This document shows, in pieces, positions 24,917-34,573 of a stretch of 64,000 nt of DNA. The translations under genes and the position numbers were made by a program. Positions within the stretch are counted from its first letter, which is position 1. Every line of letters starts with the position of its first letter. The DNA is from Litorimonas sp964565335. Lineage in GTDB: Bacteria; Pseudomonadota; Alphaproteobacteria; Caulobacterales; Maricaulaceae. The stretch lies in contig CAZMEN010000005.1 of NCBI GenBank assembly GCA_964565335.1, positions 1-64,000 on the forward strand. Direction: 5' to 3'. The notes under the pieces are model-generated. The model made no database searches, was not told the origin of the DNA, and was given only the letters and a program-made list of their open reading frames with translations.

Positions 24917-25951
24917 TTAAGCTCCTGTAAAACCGATGACACGGCGAACATCCGCGACAATCGGGTCGGCAATCTCCGCCGCTTTATCGGCTGCTTTCGC
25001 CAGAATACGATCTAACTCTTCTGGATCGGACAAATAGCGATTCATCAAATCCGTGATGGGGGCGAGGCGTTCAACGGCTAAATCCGCTAAAGCAGGTTTG
25101 AACACGCCAAAGCCTTGCCCTGAATATTCCGACACAATCTCAGCATCCGTACGCCCAGACAATGCGGCATAAATGCCGACGAGGTTTTTCACCTCAGGAC
25201 GGTTTTCCATTTCTTCCAGGCTTTCAGGCATCATGCCGCCATCAGTTTTGGCCTTTTTGATTTTCTTTGCAATTTTCTCAGCCGTGTCAGTTAAATTGAT
25301 GCGGGAATTGTCTGAAGGGTCAGATTTAGACATTTTGGATGTACCGTCTCGCAGGCTCATAACACGGGCGCCAGGGCCTTTAATAAGGGGTTCAGGTTCA
25401 GGGAAGAAATTCGGGACGTTAAAGTCGTGATTGAATTTGGCGGCAATTTGCTGCGAGAGTTCCAAGTGCTGTTTCTGGTCTTCGCCGACGGGCACATGCG
25501 TTGCTTTGAACGCCAGAATATCAGCCGCTTGAAGTACAGGATAGTCAAACAGGCCGACACTCATGCGTTCAGAGTTCTTGCCAGCTTTGTCTTTGAATTG
25601 AGTCATGCGCTGCAACCACCCCATACGGGCAACACAGTTAAAATACCAAGCGAGTTCTGTATGGGCGCGCACAGCCGATTGATTATAGACAATTGCTTTT
25701 TCCGGATCGACGCCTGAGGCGAAAAAGGCGGCCGCAATTTCACGTGTTTGAGACGCGAGCTGTTTGGGGTCCTGCCAGACCGTAATGGCGTGTAGATCAA
25801 CAATACAATAAATTGACTCCATATCGTTTTGTAGATCGGCAAATTTCTTAAGCGCTCCCAGGTAATTCCCTAAGTGCAAAGCCCCGGAAGGCTGCACGCC
25901 GGAAAAGGCCCGGCTTGCGCCTTGGTAATTATCATTTCTATTGTCTGTCAC
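24917..25951 (-). CDS. trpS: Tryptophanyl-tRNA synthetase
   Basis: Class I aminoacyl-tRNA synthetase of 344 residues. The HIGH-type motif is in GVQPSGALHLGNYLGAL (about residues 19-35), the tryptophan site is around DLHAITVWQ, and the KMSKS motif is SKMSKSDPSDNS near residue 210. Length and motifs are standard. The start is a GTG at 25951 behind an AGGGATG sequence. It lies 23 bases behind murJ, in the alphaproteobacterial mutS-glnD-murJ-trpS order. Confidence 0.96.
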   Translation of the reverse strand: MTDNRNDNYQGASRAFSGVQPSGALHLGNYLGALKKFADLQNDMESIYCIVDLHAITVWQDPKQLASQTREIAAAFFASGVDPEKAIVYNQSAVRAHTELAWYFNCVARMGWLQRMTQFKDKAGKNSERMSVGLFDYPVLQAADILAFKATHVPVGEDQKQHLELSQQIAAKFNHDFNVPNFFPEPEPLIKGPGARVMSLRDGTSKMSKSDPSDNSRINLTDTAEKIAKKIKKAKTDGGMMPESLEEMENRPEVKNLVGIYAALSGRTDAEIVSEYSGQGFGVFKPALADLAVERLAPITDLMNRYLSDPEELDRILAKAADKAAEIADPIVADVRRVIGFTGA

Positions 25952-25974
25952 AGCATCCCTTTTGGCCCAAAGTC

Positions 25975-27555
25975 CTAAGCCTTCTTACGCGAAAACGCCT
26001 CGCGAATATCACTGACATGGAAGGCCCGCAAGACCATAGCCGCAAGGATATAGACTAAACCGCCAAGGGCGCAGAAGCCGATAATCGTCAATAGACCCAT
26101 GAAAAAGCCAAGGCTTGAAATCTCGGGCACATAAGCCTGCCCATACCAGAGCGCGGCCCCCATGGCGATACTGGCGAGGGCAATGCGGGGCAGGCGAGTG
26201 AGTAAACGTAAGTCAGGTTCCATGTTTTTATTCCGAGCGAGGTGAACACTCAGGCACGCAACATTGCCCCAGGCCGCAATCGTTGTGGCCAAGGCTAAGC
26301 CTGCAAACCCAATTTGCCAAAACAGTAGCAAACCAAGCGCGATGTTCACAAAGGCCGAAATAGCGGCGTAGATCATTGGAGACCGCGTATCTTCTCGCGC
26401 AAAAAAGGCAGGGGTTAGCACTTTGATCAGAACGAAAGCCGGGAGGCCAAGCGCAAAGTAACGCAAAGCTTTCGCCACTTGTATCGATGTGTCAGCCGTG
26501 AATGCGCCGCGTTGGTAGATGGCCGTAATTAAAATCTCAGGGATAAGAAAGAGTGCCACTGCGGCTGGAAGCGTTAAAAAGGTCGAAATTTCCATACCGC
26601 GATTCAGCAACGTTTTAGTTTCGCCTTCGTTTCCGGCCCGAATGGAGCGCGTGAGGCTGGGTAAAAGCGCCACGCCCATGGCAATGCCGATCATGCCTAA
26701 AGGCAGTTGATAAAGACGGTCTGCATAGGTGAGCCAACTAGCGGCGCTGTCTTGCGAGGTCGCGATACGATGGGAGACAAGCAGATTGATTTGCGTAATG
26801 CCGGCTGAAAACAATCCAGGGACGCCCAAAATAAATAGGCGCCGAACCCGCGGCGTAATGCGGGGGCGTTTAAACCCAATTTTGACGCCTACCCGACGGC
26901 AGGCCCAGACCACAAAACTCATCTGCACAATGCCCGAAAGGGTAATGGCTAATGACAAACCCCACGCCAAACCCGCTGGACCAAAACCCATTTGCGGCAA
27001 AAACGCCAAAGCGCTGATAAGAAATACATTCAAGGTAATAGGCACGGCTGCGGCTACAGCAAAATAGCCGCGCGTGTTCAGAATGCCGGAAAATAAAGCC
27101 GTCATCGACATAAATAAAATATAAGGCATGGTGATGCAGGAGTAGGTGACGGCGAGCGCGTATGGCGCGATACCGTTTTCATTGACGGTTTTGTCCAAAC
27201 CGCCCGCAATTAGATTAAGCGTCCACGGCATGGTCAGTTCAAACAAAATAACGAGTGTCGCTACAGTGACAAACAAAGCGGCCATAGCTTCAGAGGCAAA
27301 TTCGTCAGCCGCTTCCGGGTTTTTTTGTTCAATCTCTTTGGCGTAGAGCGGGACAAAAGCGGCATTAAACGCGCCTTCTGCAAACATACGGCGAAACACA
27401 TTGGGTAATTTAAAGGCGGTGAAAAAAGCATCACTGACAGCGCCCGCCCCCAAATAACGCGCGATTAGAATATCACGCGCCAAGCCCATAATGCGGCTGG
27501 CAAAAGTGAGAGCTGCAATAATCGCCGTCGATTTTAACAGAGGGGGTGATTTCAT
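25975..27555 (-). CDS. murJ: Lipid II flippase MurJ
   Basis: Moves lipid II across the inner membrane for peptidoglycan synthesis. The 526 residues form about 14 membrane segments of the MOP superfamily. Diagnostic stretches are LPNVFRRMFAEGAFNAAFVP near residues 50-70 and the later FFAREDTRSPM motif around residue 375. It starts 17 bases behind the glnD stop, in the conserved glnD-murJ-trpS order. Confidence 0.95.
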   Translation of the reverse strand: MKSPPLLKSTAIIAALTFASRIMGLARDILIARYLGAGAVSDAFFTAFKLPNVFRRMFAEGAFNAAFVPLYAKEIEQKNPEAADEFASEAMAALFVTVATLVILFELTMPWTLNLIAGGLDKTVNENGIAPYALAVTYSCITMPYILFMSMTALFSGILNTRGYFAVAAAVPITLNVFLISALAFLPQMGFGPAGLAWGLSLAITLSGIVQMSFVVWACRRVGVKIGFKRPRITPRVRRLFILGVPGLFSAGITQINLLVSHRIATSQDSAASWLTYADRLYQLPLGMIGIAMGVALLPSLTRSIRAGNEGETKTLLNRGMEISTFLTLPAAVALFLIPEILITAIYQRGAFTADTSIQVAKALRYFALGLPAFVLIKVLTPAFFAREDTRSPMIYAAISAFVNIALGLLLFWQIGFAGLALATTIAAWGNVACLSVHLARNKNMEPDLRLLTRLPRIALASIAMGAALWYGQAYVPEISSLGFFMGLLTIIGFCALGGLVYILAAMVLRAFHVSDIREAFSRKKA

Positions 27556-27572
27556 GGCGGCTTATTGGCCTC

Positions 27573-30386
27573 TTAGGCGGCTTTGCTATCTGCGGGCGTT
27601 AACAGCTCTGACAAACGTTGTCTTATGCTTTTTTTCATGGAGTCAGATAGAGCATATCCGTCTTCCTCAGGAGAGACCCCGGGACAACAGAGATAAAAAC
27701 TGTCAATGGCGGAGGTTCCGACAACTTCAATATGGGCAGAGAGAACTTCCACGTTAAAATCGCGCAGGACAAAGGCAATATCATGTAAGAGCCCCGGACG
27801 ATCGCGCCCCTCAATTTCCAAAATTGTCGGCCCATGGGTTTTGTTTTGTAAAAACCGAATACGGGAATTGACCGGAATGGCCCCTGCGCGGCGCGACTTA
27901 ATCGGGGCCGGAATAGTCATCTCAGTTCTTTGGCCTTCGGCCGCGGCTTGGGCGCGCTTTCGCAGAACTTCCAAAGCATGATTGCTTTGCCGGCCAAAGG
28001 CTAAACCTTCCGCATTCTGTAAAAAGAATACATCCATAACGCGCCCTGTATCAGAGGTGTGGAGTTTCGCGCCGGTGATGCTGGCACCTGTACTGGATAT
28101 GGCTTTGGTCAAGTCCGCGAAAAGGCCTTGCCGGTCTCGCGTTAAAATCCACAACTCAGTAATATCTCGATTACGGGTGAGGCGTGTTTGTACAGCTGTA
28201 TCGACTCCATCTTGCACGACCTGATCGAAGAAACGTGCGTGGCGCAACATATCTGTCATGTCAAAGTGCAACCAGTAATTCTGACTCATTTCTTTCAACA
28301 TGGAATCAATACGAGCGGCCATATCTCCGGGTAGTTTTTCCCGTAATTGCTCCTGACTTGCGGCCGCCTTTGCGGCAGGGGCCAGATCATCTTTTCCGTC
28401 CAGATAGTCTGCTGTGGATTTATAGACGTTTCGCAGTAAAACGCCTTTCCAATCATTCCATATTCCTGGTCCAACACTCCTGATGTCAACAACCGTCAAA
28501 GCAAACAACAAATTTAATTGCTCGATAGAGCCAACCAGTTGGCCAAATTCCGCAATCGTGTCAGGATCCGAAATATCGCGTCTTTGCGCAGTCTCGCTCA
28601 TATCCAAATGCCTGCGGATCAACCAAGCAACGGTGTCCGTCACGGTTTTGGAAACGCCCAATCGGCGACAGGCGCGGCGCCCTAATTGTGCGCCTTCAAT
28701 ACATTGATCACCGTGCCCCTTACCCGTATCGTGCAACAAGCAAGTGAGATATATTATCAACCTTTGTTCTTGGGTAAAGTTTTTGACGATTTCCGAAATT
28801 ATCGGATTTTCGTCATCCAGCCTTCCGTTTTCCAAGTCATTAAAATTGGCTACCAATCGCAAAGTGTGCTCATCAACCGTATAGGCATGATGCATATTAA
28901 ATTGCGTCCGGGCTACGATGCCGCCAAACTCCAAAAGATAACGCCCCAAAACACCAGATTCATTCATAGCTTTCAATGTCGCCGAGGGCGCTTTTGACCC
29001 TAATAGGATTTTTTGAAATAAGGCTGAGTTCTCAGGATTTCGGCGGAAATCATTATCAATAATGTTTCGGCGGAAATTTATGGCTGAAAAGGCATCCGGA
29101 TGAATATCGACATTGCGTCGCCCCGCCGTTTCGAAAAGCTGCAAAATTATCGAAGGATCATGACGAATTTGCATAGGGTCAGCAAAATTTAAGCGGCCAT
29201 ATTCCATCTTTAACGCTTTGTTTTTAAGATTTCGGCGGGAGCCGGGCATGAGCGCTTCGAGGCCCGCAGGCAAGCGAAGAGCTTTTTGAGCTTCAAGTTT
29301 AGCGCAGGCGATACGTGTTAGTGCGCCAACCTCTCTGGCGTTGGTAAAATATTCCCGCATGAATTTTTCAACGACGATCTCAACGGGGCCAGTTGCATAC
29401 CCCATTTTTCGCGCAAGAACGGTTTGGTGGTCAAAGCTAAGCGTTTCCGTTGGACGCCCAGCCGTGAGGTGCAGCCAGATGCGGGCGCGCCATAAAAAGT
29501 CTGCGGCATGTTTAAACCGCGTGGCGGCGGTTTCATCAAATAAATCCATCTCAACATAACGGTCCGTCAAATGCGGATCGGTAATTTTATTTTCACTGTC
29601 TAAAAACCGGGCGATCCAATAAAGAACGTGTAGGTCGCGGAGCCCGCCTTTACCTTCTTTTATATTGGGCTCGATAACATAGCGCGAATTACCTTCGCGC
29701 GCATGCCGAATATCGCGCTCTTCGAGCTTCATCGCGATATATTTACGGCCTTTGCCTTTAGTCACATCCTTACGGAATTGGGAATAAAGCGTATCCGCTA
29801 GGAGCCTATCACCGCGCAGGAATCTAAGATCCAGTAAGGCGGTTAAAATCGTTTGATCTTCTTTGGCCAGCGTTATGCATTGGTCAATCGTGCGTGTGGC
29901 ATGACCAACTTTCAAACCGAGATCCCACAGCATATAGAGCATAAACTCCGTGACTTTCTCGGTATAGTCAGAGCCCTTTTTATCCGCGATGAGGAAAAGC
30001 AAATCAACATCACTTTGAGGCGCCATTTCGGCGCGGCCATAACCGCCGACGCCGCACAGCGAGAAGCGTTGAGGGTCAGTCGGGTTGGACACTTGTATTT
30101 CATAAGTGGTTGTATAATCGAAAAGCGTCGTAATTATGACGTCGTGAACCGCGGCAATTCTGGCGGCTGTTTCCAACCCGCCCAAGCGGCCCTTTGAAAA
30201 CAATTCTTCTGATTGCTTCATCCCCACGGATAAGGTTTGGCGCAGCGCCTCTAACACGCGTGTGCGCTGCTGCGTTCCACCTTCATGGGCAATGTCAGAT
30301 AAATGTTGGCGCAAAGCGGTTTCGTCGACATCAGTTTGCACAGATAAATGACGTTCTGGCATTTCCAATTTTGGCTTTTTGGCCAT
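27573..30386 (-). CDS. glnD: Bifunctional PII uridylyltransferase/uridylyl-removing enzyme GlnD
   Basis: Nitrogen sensor that uridylylates or deuridylylates PII proteins. The 937 residues hold a nucleotidyltransferase domain with GGYGRAE (114-120) and the metal pair D126/D128. The GlnD helical linker follows. An HD domain has H552-D553 in LLHDTGKGHGD. Two C-terminal ACT domains (ELWILTRDRQGLFADL and LEIEGRDRPGLLHDIAFVL) sense glutamine. It begins two bases behind mutS. Domain order and length are typical for the class. Confidence 0.96.
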   Translation of the reverse strand: MAKKPKLEMPERHLSVQTDVDETALRQHLSDIAHEGGTQQRTRVLEALRQTLSVGMKQSEELFSKGRLGGLETAARIAAVHDVIITTLFDYTTTYEIQVSNPTDPQRFSLCGVGGYGRAEMAPQSDVDLLFLIADKKGSDYTEKVTEFMLYMLWDLGLKVGHATRTIDQCITLAKEDQTILTALLDLRFLRGDRLLADTLYSQFRKDVTKGKGRKYIAMKLEERDIRHAREGNSRYVIEPNIKEGKGGLRDLHVLYWIARFLDSENKITDPHLTDRYVEMDLFDETAATRFKHAADFLWRARIWLHLTAGRPTETLSFDHQTVLARKMGYATGPVEIVVEKFMREYFTNAREVGALTRIACAKLEAQKALRLPAGLEALMPGSRRNLKNKALKMEYGRLNFADPMQIRHDPSIILQLFETAGRRNVDIHPDAFSAINFRRNIIDNDFRRNPENSALFQKILLGSKAPSATLKAMNESGVLGRYLLEFGGIVARTQFNMHHAYTVDEHTLRLVANFNDLENGRLDDENPIISEIVKNFTQEQRLIIYLTCLLHDTGKGHGDQCIEGAQLGRRACRRLGVSKTVTDTVAWLIRRHLDMSETAQRRDISDPDTIAEFGQLVGSIEQLNLLFALTVVDIRSVGPGIWNDWKGVLLRNVYKSTADYLDGKDDLAPAAKAAASQEQLREKLPGDMAARIDSMLKEMSQNYWLHFDMTDMLRHARFFDQVVQDGVDTAVQTRLTRNRDITELWILTRDRQGLFADLTKAISSTGASITGAKLHTSDTGRVMDVFFLQNAEGLAFGRQSNHALEVLRKRAQAAAEGQRTEMTIPAPIKSRRAGAIPVNSRIRFLQNKTHGPTILEIEGRDRPGLLHDIAFVLRDFNVEVLSAHIEVVGTSAIDSFYLCCPGVSPEEDGYALSDSMKKSIRQRLSELLTPADSKAA

Positions 30387-30388
30387 GA

Positions 30389-33085
30389 TTAAACCTTGGT
30401 TTTTAACTCATAGAGCAGGTCAAGCGCCTGTCTGGGCGTGATGTCATCTATGTCCAATTCCGACAAGGCTTTTTCAACAGCGGACGGTTCAGGCTGCGGT
30501 GCAGGGGCCGAGGTTGACGAAAATAGAGGCAGTCCGCCCAATAATCCATTCTCGCCCTGCGCCGAGTCTGCGTCTGCCTCTAACCGTCTCAGCACAGCTT
30601 GGGCTCGCTCTGTCGCCGCTTTGGGTAGGCCGGCGAGGCGAGCGACCTGAACGCCATATGATTTATCCGCCGCTCCAGCGCGAACATCATGTAGGAAAAC
30701 AAGATCGCCATCCCATTCTTTTGCTCGCAAAGATGCATTGCCTGCATGATCTAAATTTTCGACTAAATCGGTTAGCTCATGATAATGCGTTGCAAACAGA
30801 GCGCGAGATTTATTGACGCCGTGGAGATGCTCAACCGTTGCCCAAGCAATAGACAGGCCGTCAAAGGTTGATGTGCCGCGTCCAATTTCATCCAAAATGA
30901 CAAAACTTCGCTCAGTCGCTTGATTGAGGATGGCCGCAGTTTCGATCATCTCTGTCATAAAGGTCGAGCGGCCTTTAGAGAGGTCATCAGAAGCGCCTAC
31001 CCGAGAAAAGAGCGCGTCTGCTATACCGATTTGCGCATTTTCAGCGGGTATAAAACCTCCCGCTTGCGCCATAACAAACATCAGCGCGTTTTGGCGGAGA
31101 TAGGTTGATTTACCCGCCATGTTAGGGCCGGTTATCAATGTCAGACGGTTATCTTTTTTTGCAGCGGAGTCCAATGCGCAGTCATTCGGCGTGAAATCGG
31201 CATTCCCTGCCTTTTTTAGAGCTTCGCGTACAACGGGGTGCCGCCCGCTTTTTATGTGAAAAGAAAGACTATCATCAATAGTGGGTTGAGTGGCTCCAGT
31301 CTCGACAGCCCACTCCGCCCACGCCGATTGAACGTCCAGAATAGCGAGAGCTTGCGCGCTTTGGCGAAGCGTTTCGGCGAGCGCCCTGACACGGTTTGCA
31401 AAGACTTCGAACTCCTCGATTTCTAATGCGCAGACTTTATCCGCTGCGCCAGAGATTTTGGCGTCCAAATCCGCAAGTTCTGTCGTTGTAAACCGAACGC
31501 CGGAGACCAAAGTCTGGCGGTGGATATAAGGGCTGTCTGGGCCCCTATTAAGCATTGTATCTGCATATTTCGGGGAGACTTCGATGAAATATCCGAGGAC
31601 ATTATTATGTTTGATTTTTAAGGTGGGTACATCAGCCTCTTTGGCATAATCCCCTTGCAATCCAGCGACTATTCGGCGGCTGTTATCTCGTAAAGTTTTA
31701 AGCTCATCAATGACGGGTTTCCATCCTTGGGCCACAAAGCCGCCATCACGCGCTTGCAGCGGCACGTCCGGCGTAAGGGCTTTGGATAAATCTCGTCTTA
31801 GCTGTGCAAGTTCGTTTTTATCCGAGAGGCTAAGCGCCGATAATACTCCGGAAAGATTTTGGGGCGTTTCCAAATTGGGTTGTCCGGCAAATTCCGCGCA
31901 GAGGCTTTCCCCAACGCCGAGTGTGTCGCGAATAACGACGAGATCCCGCGGTCCGCCGCGCCCTAGGCTGAGACGAGACGTCGCTCGGGCGAGGTCTCCG
32001 CTTTTGGCTAATGTTTGCCGGACAGTGCTGCGCAGATTTGCGTGTTCCGTAAAAAAAGTAACCGCCGCTTGCCGCGCCCTAATTTCGTTTACATTTACCA
32101 AAGGGCGCGCGAGGCGGTCGGCAAACTCTCTCGCGCCTGCTCCTGTCTTTGTGCGGTCGATCACCGATAATAATGAGCCTTTGCGTGTTCCTTTTTGGGT
32201 GCGATCAATTTCAAGGCTTGCCCGCGTTGCGGGGTCTATCGCCATGAAGCCGGATGTTTCGCGGCGGCGCGGCGCGGAGAGTTGTGCCGGATTGCCCGCT
32301 TGTGTTAATTCCAGATAATCTAGCAATGCGCCGGCGGCAGATATTTCGGCTTTTGTGAACGCGCCAAACCCGTCCAGACTGTCGACATTATATTGGGATT
32401 TTATCCGCCTTTCACCCGCGCGACTCTCAAACTTCGAGCCCGATTGCGGCGTAAGAGACACACCTTCCAGGGGCAGTGTCGCCATGAAATCCGCATTTTG
32501 ATAAAGGCTCTCAGGCAGCAATAATTCTCGCGGGCGCAAGGCGGCGATTTCTGTTTGGGCGCGTGCTTTACTCATTGCGGCTGTAAAAAATAAACCGTCG
32601 GAAATATCGGCCCATGCGATGGCAAAATCACCACTTAACGTTTTGGTCAAAGCCGCGATAAGATTGCGGCCTCGGGCCTCTAATAAATTATCTTCGGAGA
32701 GTGTCCCCGGCGTGACTAAGCGAACGACTTCGCGCCGAACTACTGATTTTGAACCCCGTTTTTTCGCTTCCTTTGGGTCTTCGGTTTGTTCGCAAACTGC
32801 AACGCGAAACCCTTTTTTTATGAGGCGCTGCAAATAGACTTCGGAGGCATGGACCGGCACGCCGCACATTGGGATATCTTGACCGGCATGTTTACCGCGT
32901 TTCGTGAGCGCAATATCAAGCGCAGCGGCGGCGCGTACTGCATCATCAAAGAAGAGTTCATAGAAATCCCCCATGCGGTAAAACAGTAAGGCCTCTGGGC
33001 CAACATCCGCTTTGATCGCCAAGAACTGCGCCATCATCGGGGTCACTTTCCCCGCGGGTGCTTTGGTGTCATGTGGTGCATTCAT
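30389..33085 (-). CDS. mutS: DNA mismatch repair protein MutS
   Basis: Recognises base mismatches and small loops. The 898 residues start with the mismatch-binding domain, with F41 and E43 in MGDFYELFFDDA. The connector, lever and clamp domains follow. The ABC-type ATPase has Walker A TGPNMAGKST (652-661) and the signature-bearing block FVILDEIGRGTSTFDG. The C-terminal region ends in a helix typical of the tetramerisation segment. It is separated from glnD by two bases, so the pair is one transcript, with murJ and trpS following. Confidence 0.97.
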   Translation of the reverse strand: MNAPHDTKAPAGKVTPMMAQFLAIKADVGPEALLFYRMGDFYELFFDDAVRAAAALDIALTKRGKHAGQDIPMCGVPVHASEVYLQRLIKKGFRVAVCEQTEDPKEAKKRGSKSVVRREVVRLVTPGTLSEDNLLEARGRNLIAALTKTLSGDFAIAWADISDGLFFTAAMSKARAQTEIAALRPRELLLPESLYQNADFMATLPLEGVSLTPQSGSKFESRAGERRIKSQYNVDSLDGFGAFTKAEISAAGALLDYLELTQAGNPAQLSAPRRRETSGFMAIDPATRASLEIDRTQKGTRKGSLLSVIDRTKTGAGAREFADRLARPLVNVNEIRARQAAVTFFTEHANLRSTVRQTLAKSGDLARATSRLSLGRGGPRDLVVIRDTLGVGESLCAEFAGQPNLETPQNLSGVLSALSLSDKNELAQLRRDLSKALTPDVPLQARDGGFVAQGWKPVIDELKTLRDNSRRIVAGLQGDYAKEADVPTLKIKHNNVLGYFIEVSPKYADTMLNRGPDSPYIHRQTLVSGVRFTTTELADLDAKISGAADKVCALEIEEFEVFANRVRALAETLRQSAQALAILDVQSAWAEWAVETGATQPTIDDSLSFHIKSGRHPVVREALKKAGNADFTPNDCALDSAAKKDNRLTLITGPNMAGKSTYLRQNALMFVMAQAGGFIPAENAQIGIADALFSRVGASDDLSKGRSTFMTEMIETAAILNQATERSFVILDEIGRGTSTFDGLSIAWATVEHLHGVNKSRALFATHYHELTDLVENLDHAGNASLRAKEWDGDLVFLHDVRAGAADKSYGVQVARLAGLPKAATERAQAVLRRLEADADSAQGENGLLGGLPLFSSTSAPAPQPEPSAVEKALSELDIDDITPRQALDLLYELKTKV

Positions 33086-33150
33086 GAAAATCTATTTGGC
33101 AGAAATACGCCGCCTTTGAAACCCTGGGTGTGGTTTAGATTGTGAGTGGC

Positions 33151-34500
33151 TCAATCAACTCGGCTCTTTATTAATTGGGGTTGAGAGGATCCTCTTGCCA
33201 GAGGTGTTCCATATCGCCAGATATAGAGGAGTAAGGCAATCGCAGGGAGACCTAAACCAGCCGTTATGAGGAAGAAATTAACGCTGCCTACGAAGTCATA
33301 TAATACGCCTGAAAACCCAGCGGCAGTCTTATTGAATAAGGCCCAAGCCGAGGTCATCAACGCATATTGCGTGGCTGCATATTCTCGTGAGGCGATACTG
33401 GACATATAGGCAATGAAAGCCGTTCCGCACATGCCCGCCGATACGTTATCGAAGAAAACCGTGACCAAAAGTTTCCAAGTTATTGCGTCCTCTTGTGTAG
33501 CCAGCCATGCAAAGGCACCATTCGTTAAAATCATAATGAGGGCCCCGTAAAGAAGGGCGCGCATCATCCCATATCGAACGACGATTATGCCTCCTAAAAA
33601 GGATCCGACTATCATCGGCCAAGGTCCAAATGTACCTTGAACTAAGCCGACTTGTGTCTTGGTGTAACCAAGGTCGGAATATAAAGGTTGGGCCATTACG
33701 CCCATAGTGAAGTCCGAAAGACGATAAAGAATAATGAGCCCAAAAACGGGGAGGAGCCATTTCCCCAACCGAGAGAATAAATCCCAAAAGGGTTCGATGA
33801 CATTCGCGCGGAATGCATCTTTCCATCCTTTCGACTCTCGCCTTTGGATATTATCTGGCTCGCGAATAAACAATATAATGGCGGCAATGACCCCCATAAG
33901 GGCGGCAGAAGCTAAATATGTTGCTCGCCAGCCTGCAAAGTCCGCGACGATAAAGGCGTAGCCCGCGGCCATAATAGCAAAACGATATCCGAGTTGATAA
34001 ATGGCCGCGAAATTCGCCTGCTCTTCATTTGTCCCGCTCTCAATGCGCCATGCATCCACGGCGACGTCCAAGGTCGCGCCAGAATAAGTGAGAATGAAAC
34101 AGCCAATAATAATAGGGGTTAAGGACCCTGCTACAGAGGGCGATGGGTTCGCTCCAGATATAAAAATCATGCCAATAATTGTGCCGATGACGGCCAACAT
34201 CATCCAAGACCGTCTTTGGCCAAGCAAGCGAGTCAAAACCGGAATTCTAGCTTTGTCTACGACGGGAGCCCAGACAAATTTAAACGCATAGGCTAGCCCA
34301 ATCCAATAGAAAAAGCCGATTGTTGATTTTTCAATGCCAACATCAGATAGCCAACGAGAAAGTTTTGAGAAAAACATCATAAAGGGCAAGCCCGAGCCAA
34401 ACCCCAAAAAGAGCATGGCGAGCATTTTTGGCTGCATATAAGATCGGAAAACCTCGGACCAAGGCGTTTTTGCGGTAGGGTTTAATATATCTTCAGACAT
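33151..34500 (-). CDS. AmpG-type MFS permease
   Basis: A 449-residue, 12-segment inner-membrane transporter. The opening (MLAMLFLGFGSGLPFMMFFS) followed by WLSDVGIEKSTIGFFYWIG, and the FVWAPVVDKARIP loop near residue 75, are hallmarks of the AmpG group, which imports GlcNAc-anhydroMurNAc muropeptides for cell-wall recycling. Several AmpG-like paralogues with other substrates exist in alphaproteobacteria, so I do not assign the symbol. No beta-lactamase or recycling gene is nearby. It lies 65 bases behind the start of mutS on the same strand. Confidence 0.82.
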   Translation of the reverse strand: MSEDILNPTAKTPWSEVFRSYMQPKMLAMLFLGFGSGLPFMMFFSKLSRWLSDVGIEKSTIGFFYWIGLAYAFKFVWAPVVDKARIPVLTRLLGQRRSWMMLAVIGTIIGMIFISGANPSPSVAGSLTPIIIGCFILTYSGATLDVAVDAWRIESGTNEEQANFAAIYQLGYRFAIMAAGYAFIVADFAGWRATYLASAALMGVIAAIILFIREPDNIQRRESKGWKDAFRANVIEPFWDLFSRLGKWLLPVFGLIILYRLSDFTMGVMAQPLYSDLGYTKTQVGLVQGTFGPWPMIVGSFLGGIIVVRYGMMRALLYGALIMILTNGAFAWLATQEDAITWKLLVTVFFDNVSAGMCGTAFIAYMSSIASREYAATQYALMTSAWALFNKTAAGFSGVLYDFVGSVNFFLITAGLGLPAIALLLYIWRYGTPLARGSSQPQLIKSRVD

Positions 34501-34573
34501 AGAAAGACCGTGCCTTTTTCAAGGCGCGGCGTCCAGTGTCACTTTGGTAAAACGAAGGCTTAGGGTTTTAAAA